Below the pieces are notes generated by a model, which had not been told where the DNA came from, did no database searches, and was given only the letters and a program-made list of their open reading frames with translations. Positions 61,160-64,000 of a stretch of 64,000 bases of DNA are shown here, in pieces. Numbering within the stretch: position 1 is the stretch's first letter; every line of letters begins with the position of its first letter. This stretch comes from Limnomonas spitsbergensis. Taxonomy: Eukaryota; Chlorophyta; Chlorophyceae; Chlamydomonadales. The position numbers were made by a program, and so were the translations under genes. Location: positions 1 to 64,000 of the forward strand of contig JAYJMM010000020.1 in NCBI GenBank assembly GCA_037349105.1, read 5' to 3'.

Positions 61160-61612
61160 CAGGTCCTGGCTTGCATGTCACATTTAAGGACCTACCTTCC
61201 GACCTTACGTAGGAATGAAGACAGTGCCGACCATAGGGTAGAAGAGAATGGCAGAGCTTGCCTGTTTTCAGTGTGTGTATTTTCTTGGCGACGAGTCCAC
61301 CTTCTGCAGGCCGCCCCGCGGCCGCCAAAGGCCCAATTGGGACCAAACTTGGGCCGGCCTACAACTGGTGGCCAAAGCAGCAAGGACCTGCCTCGCATGT
61401 CACATTTCAGGACCCACTTTGTGACCTAAAGTAGGATTGAAGGCGGTGCCGACCAGAGGGTAGAAGAGAATGGCGGAGATTTTGGGACCAAACTTGCGTG
61501 TTCTTGGTGTGTATTTCATCGACTGTGAGTCCACCTTCTGCAGGCTGCCCCGCGGCCACCAAAGGCCCAATCGGGACCAAACTTGGGCCAGCCTATGCCT
61601 GGTGGCCTAAGC
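61160..61612 (+). repeat. 222-bp tandem duplication
   Basis: Copies at 61,161-61,382 and 61,383-61,612 share CTCGCATGTCACATTT-type sequence, GGGTAGAAGAGAATGGC, GAGTCCACCTTCTGCAGG and GGGACCAAACTTGGGCC. The second copy also carries an extra GGGACCAAACTTG. No coding role is visible. Confidence 0.85.
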
Positions 61613-62290
61613 AGCATGGCTGGCCACAAATGGTGTCACCGGCCACAGGCCAGTGTGTAGCTGACATGTAGCTGAGTCTCGAAAAATGAACACCATGTTC
61701 TGGTCTGGTGTCTGGAAAAGCTGACTGAACCCCTGGCTTGTATACACCATTCCAGCACCCCCATTGTGACTTGGTGCAGGAATCAAAGCTGCGTTTTCTG
61801 GAGGAGTTCAGGAAGGCGGAGTGTGCCTGTCGGTCTGGTCTTATCGCTTGCAAAAGCTGACTGGCGCCTCAACTTGCATGACGGTCCGGTACCCACCTCA
61901 TGACCTGATGCAGGAACCAAGGCAGCACCACCCAGAAGCCAGAAGAAGGGCAGAACACAGCTCCTGGGCTTATCGGTGGCATGCCTGGCCGACGTCCTGG
62001 CTCGCATATCACGTTTCACTGATTTCCTTGTGACCTGATGCAGGAATTAAGACTGCGCCACCCGGAGGCCAAAATAAGGGAGGAGGACAGCTCCTAGGCT
62101 TATCGGTGTCAAGGCTGGCCGATGATCAGGCTTGCATATAATGGTCCTGTCCCCTCCTTGTGACCTCATGTAGTATCTAAGGCAGCTCCTTTAAGAGGAC
62201 AGAAGAGGGGCAGAGCACAGCGCCTGGGCTATTCGGTGGCATGCCTGGCCGACGACCTGGCTTGTGTCACCTTCTCCTTTGCGAACGTCG
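61190..62290 (+). repeat. Six-unit degenerate array, possibly copies of the exon tail and donor
   Basis: The anchor TGTGACCTGATGCAGGAA and variants recurs at 61,199, 61,420, 61,765, 61,899, 62,029 and 62,159; the last four are about 130 bp apart. Each unit then has AAGRCNGCNCC, a GGAGGCC-like block and GGGCTTATCGGTGGCATGCC-like sequence. The exon tail at 61,015-61,060 (AACAG/GTAAACAAGGCCGCGCC, then AGGAGGCCAGGAGC) aligns in outline, so the array may derive from it. This link is weaker than in the ankyrin gene. Confidence 0.65.
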
Positions 62291-63119
62291 TGACAGTCAT
62301 GTTCTACGCCATTAAGTGAGTGGATAAGATGTTAATAAAGAAAGAAAGCTACGCCCCTTGGGGGAAGTGAGAGTTGAGGAAACAGCGCAGCCTGGGCCGA
62401 GGCCACATCCGCGCCGCTACTCTTCTGATGAGTCCCGCAGCCTGACGGAAATGGTGCAGATGTGGCTCAGCCCAGGCTGCTATGATGCCCTCACTCTCAA
62501 GCTTGCCCCCCACAGGGCATAGCTGTTGTTCTTTGTTTTGCCCCTGCTGGGCCTGCCCCTCTTTTTCTCTGACAAGTCCTGTGGCCTTAAAGCATCTGCG
62601 GGGATGTGGACTCGGCCAGGGCAGATCCACCCTGTTTCCTTTGCTCTCATGCTGGCCGCAGAATGTCGTGAGCAGGCTATCCTACCAACCTGGATAGAGC
62701 TGCTGTGGGTCGAGCGGTTCTTACGCCTCCTGTTTCGGCGGAGGAGGAGTCTTTATTTATTTATTTCTCATGCTGCCCCTCCCACAGGGCCTAGCTTTCG
62801 TTATATCTTTGGCCATGCTGGTAAGGGTGACAGTGTGGATGTGGCTTCGACCCAGGCTGCGCTGCTTCCCTTGCTCTTACTTCTCCCCTACAGGGCATAG
62901 TTCTTTTCCTTTGGCCCTGCTGGTCCTTCCCCTCTCTTCTCTGATGGGTCTTAATGAATCACACCGTCTTACACTTAAGGCGTGGATGTGGCTTTGGCCC
63001 TGGACAGATCCCCCCTTTTTCTCTGGTGCGTCCAGCGGCAACCGCGTGGATGTGGCTTTGGTCCAGGTTGTTCTGTTTTCTTTGCTCTAACATCCCCCAC
63101 ATGGTGTAACTTTTGGTTT

Positions 63120-63600
63120 TTTATTTTGTACTGCTGGACCGACCCCCCCTTCTTTTGTACTGCTGGACCGATCCACCCTTATTTTGTACTGCTGGACCGA
63201 TCCATCCTTATTTTGTACTGCTGGTCCGATATCCCCTTTTGTACTGCTTGACCAATCCACCCTTCGTTTGTACTGCTGGACCCCCCCACCCCTCCTTTTG
63301 TACTGCTGGATCGACTCCCCCCTTCTTTTGTACTGCTGGACCGACCCCCCCTTCTTTTCCATTGTTGGACCGAGCCCCTTTCTCTGGTACTGCTGGACAG
63401 CCCCCCCCCTTTCTCTTGTACTGCTGGACCGCCCCCCCCCCCCTTATCTTGTACTGCTGGACGGATCCCCCCCCTTATCTTGTACTGCTGGACGGATCCC
63501 CCCCCTTATCTTGTACTTTTGGACGGATGCCCCTTCTCTTGTACTGCTGGACCGCCCCCCCCCTTATTTTGTACTGCTGGACCTATCCCCCCTCATTTTC
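63120..63600 (+). repeat. ~30-bp minisatellite, about 16 units
   Basis: Units of 26-34 bp read TTTTGTACTGCTGGACCGAT followed by a C-run of varying length. The length variation is mostly in the C homopolymer. Open frames across it encode Tyr-Cys-Trp-Thr-Asp-Pro-rich repeats and are not genes. Confidence 0.92.
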
Positions 63601-63828
63601 TGAGTGGCCCGCAGCTTGACGTCAATGGCGCTGATGCGGATTCAGCCCAGGCTGCATGGATGCCTTGCCTCTAACAATTGCCACCTACAGGGCGCACCTT
63701 TCGTTATTTCTTTATTATCATGCTGAACCTTGCCCCCCCTTCCTTTTTTGAGTCCATGACAGTAATAGCGCGGATGTGGCATCGGCCCGGGCTGCATTGT
63801 TTCCTCTGCTCTCATGCCCCTCACAGGG

Positions 63829-63895
63829 AATAGCTTTTGTTTTCTTTGAACCCTGTACCAAATAGCTTTCGTTTTCTTTGGACCCTTCCTGTACC
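63829..63895 (+). repeat. ~35-bp tandem duplication inside the terminal array
   Basis: AATAGCTTTTGTTTTCTTTG and the following ACCCTGTACC recur as AATAGCTTTCGTTTTCTTTG and CCTGTACC, a local duplication of the T-rich exon-head-like part of one unit. Confidence 0.75.
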
Positions 63896-64000
63896 TTCCC
63901 CCATTCTTTTTGATGTTTCCCGCAGCCTAACAGTAATAGCGCAGATGTGGCTTCAGCCCGGGCTGCGCTGTTTCCTAAACTCTCACGCTCGCCGCCCAAA

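Larger units (their letters stand above)
62318..64000. repeat. Tandem array of acceptor and exon-head-like units, with one inverted unit
   Basis: Units carry GC(A/G)GATGTGGC(T/A)TC(A/G)GCCC, an AGGCTGCGCTGTTTCC-like block, and C(C/T)ACAGGGC(A/C)TAGCTTT followed by T-rich hydrophobic codons. Plus-strand units lie near 62,440, 62,600, 62,830, 62,980, 63,040, 63,620, 63,760 and 63,925, and the array runs to the window edge. 62,318-62,425 is the same unit in reverse orientation, giving an inverted pair. The ACAG/GG border resembles a splice acceptor; frames such as GLAFVISLAML (62,788) suggest an exon head for a membrane helix. Confidence 0.75.

Noticed and set aside
63113..63619. 168-aa Trp/Cys/Pro-rich ORF
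   Set aside because: It is a translation of the 30-bp minisatellite. Three plus frames and one minus frame are open in the same way.

Overview
The window looks like nuclear DNA of a eukaryote, most likely a green alga. Its telomere-type motif is TTTAGGG, its genes are intron-rich with GT-AG borders, it has long CAG/GCA tracts, and it encodes an F-box/ankyrin protein and the start of an annexin. Genus and order cannot be fixed from the sequence. No rRNA, tRNA, CRISPR, bacterial operon or recognisable transposon was found.

Layout. (1) 1-43,189: one uninterrupted satellite array of an 82-bp monomer, 526 full copies plus a truncated one, running off the left edge. Each monomer carries two TTTAGGG units followed by an inverted CCCTAAA-like unit. 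Diagnostic variants recur at fixed multiples of 82 bp, which shows higher-order repeat blocks. (2) 43,190-44,620: array junction with one decayed monomer, a 50-bp duplication and two CAG/GCA microsatellite clusters. (3) 45,396-45,529 (minus): first coding exon of an annexin, with no further annexin exons visible. (4) 45,600-48,550: gene-poor, with small degenerate tandem duplications and two weak ORFs. (5) 48,590-55,854 (minus): a spliced five-exon F-box/ankyrin-repeat gene (452 aa in the model) whose reading phases agree at all four junctions. (6) 55,860-60,590: mostly unassigned, with weak exon candidates, small repeats and a short interstitial TTTAGGG tract. (7) 60,590-64,000 (plus): an exon-like segment for a hydrophobic helix with duplicated splice-edge copies around it, then further degenerate tandem arrays to the right edge.

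The most unusual feature is how the introns of the ankyrin gene are built. Next to each of exons 3, 4 and 5 lie tandem, decaying copies of that exon's own edge: the exon tail with its 5' splice site on the downstream side, or the 3' splice site with the exon head on the upstream side. Intron 4 has donor copies at one end and acceptor copies at the other. The plus-strand locus at 60.6-64 kb shows the same design. This suggests a repeated mechanism of intron growth by local tandem duplication across exon-intron borders.
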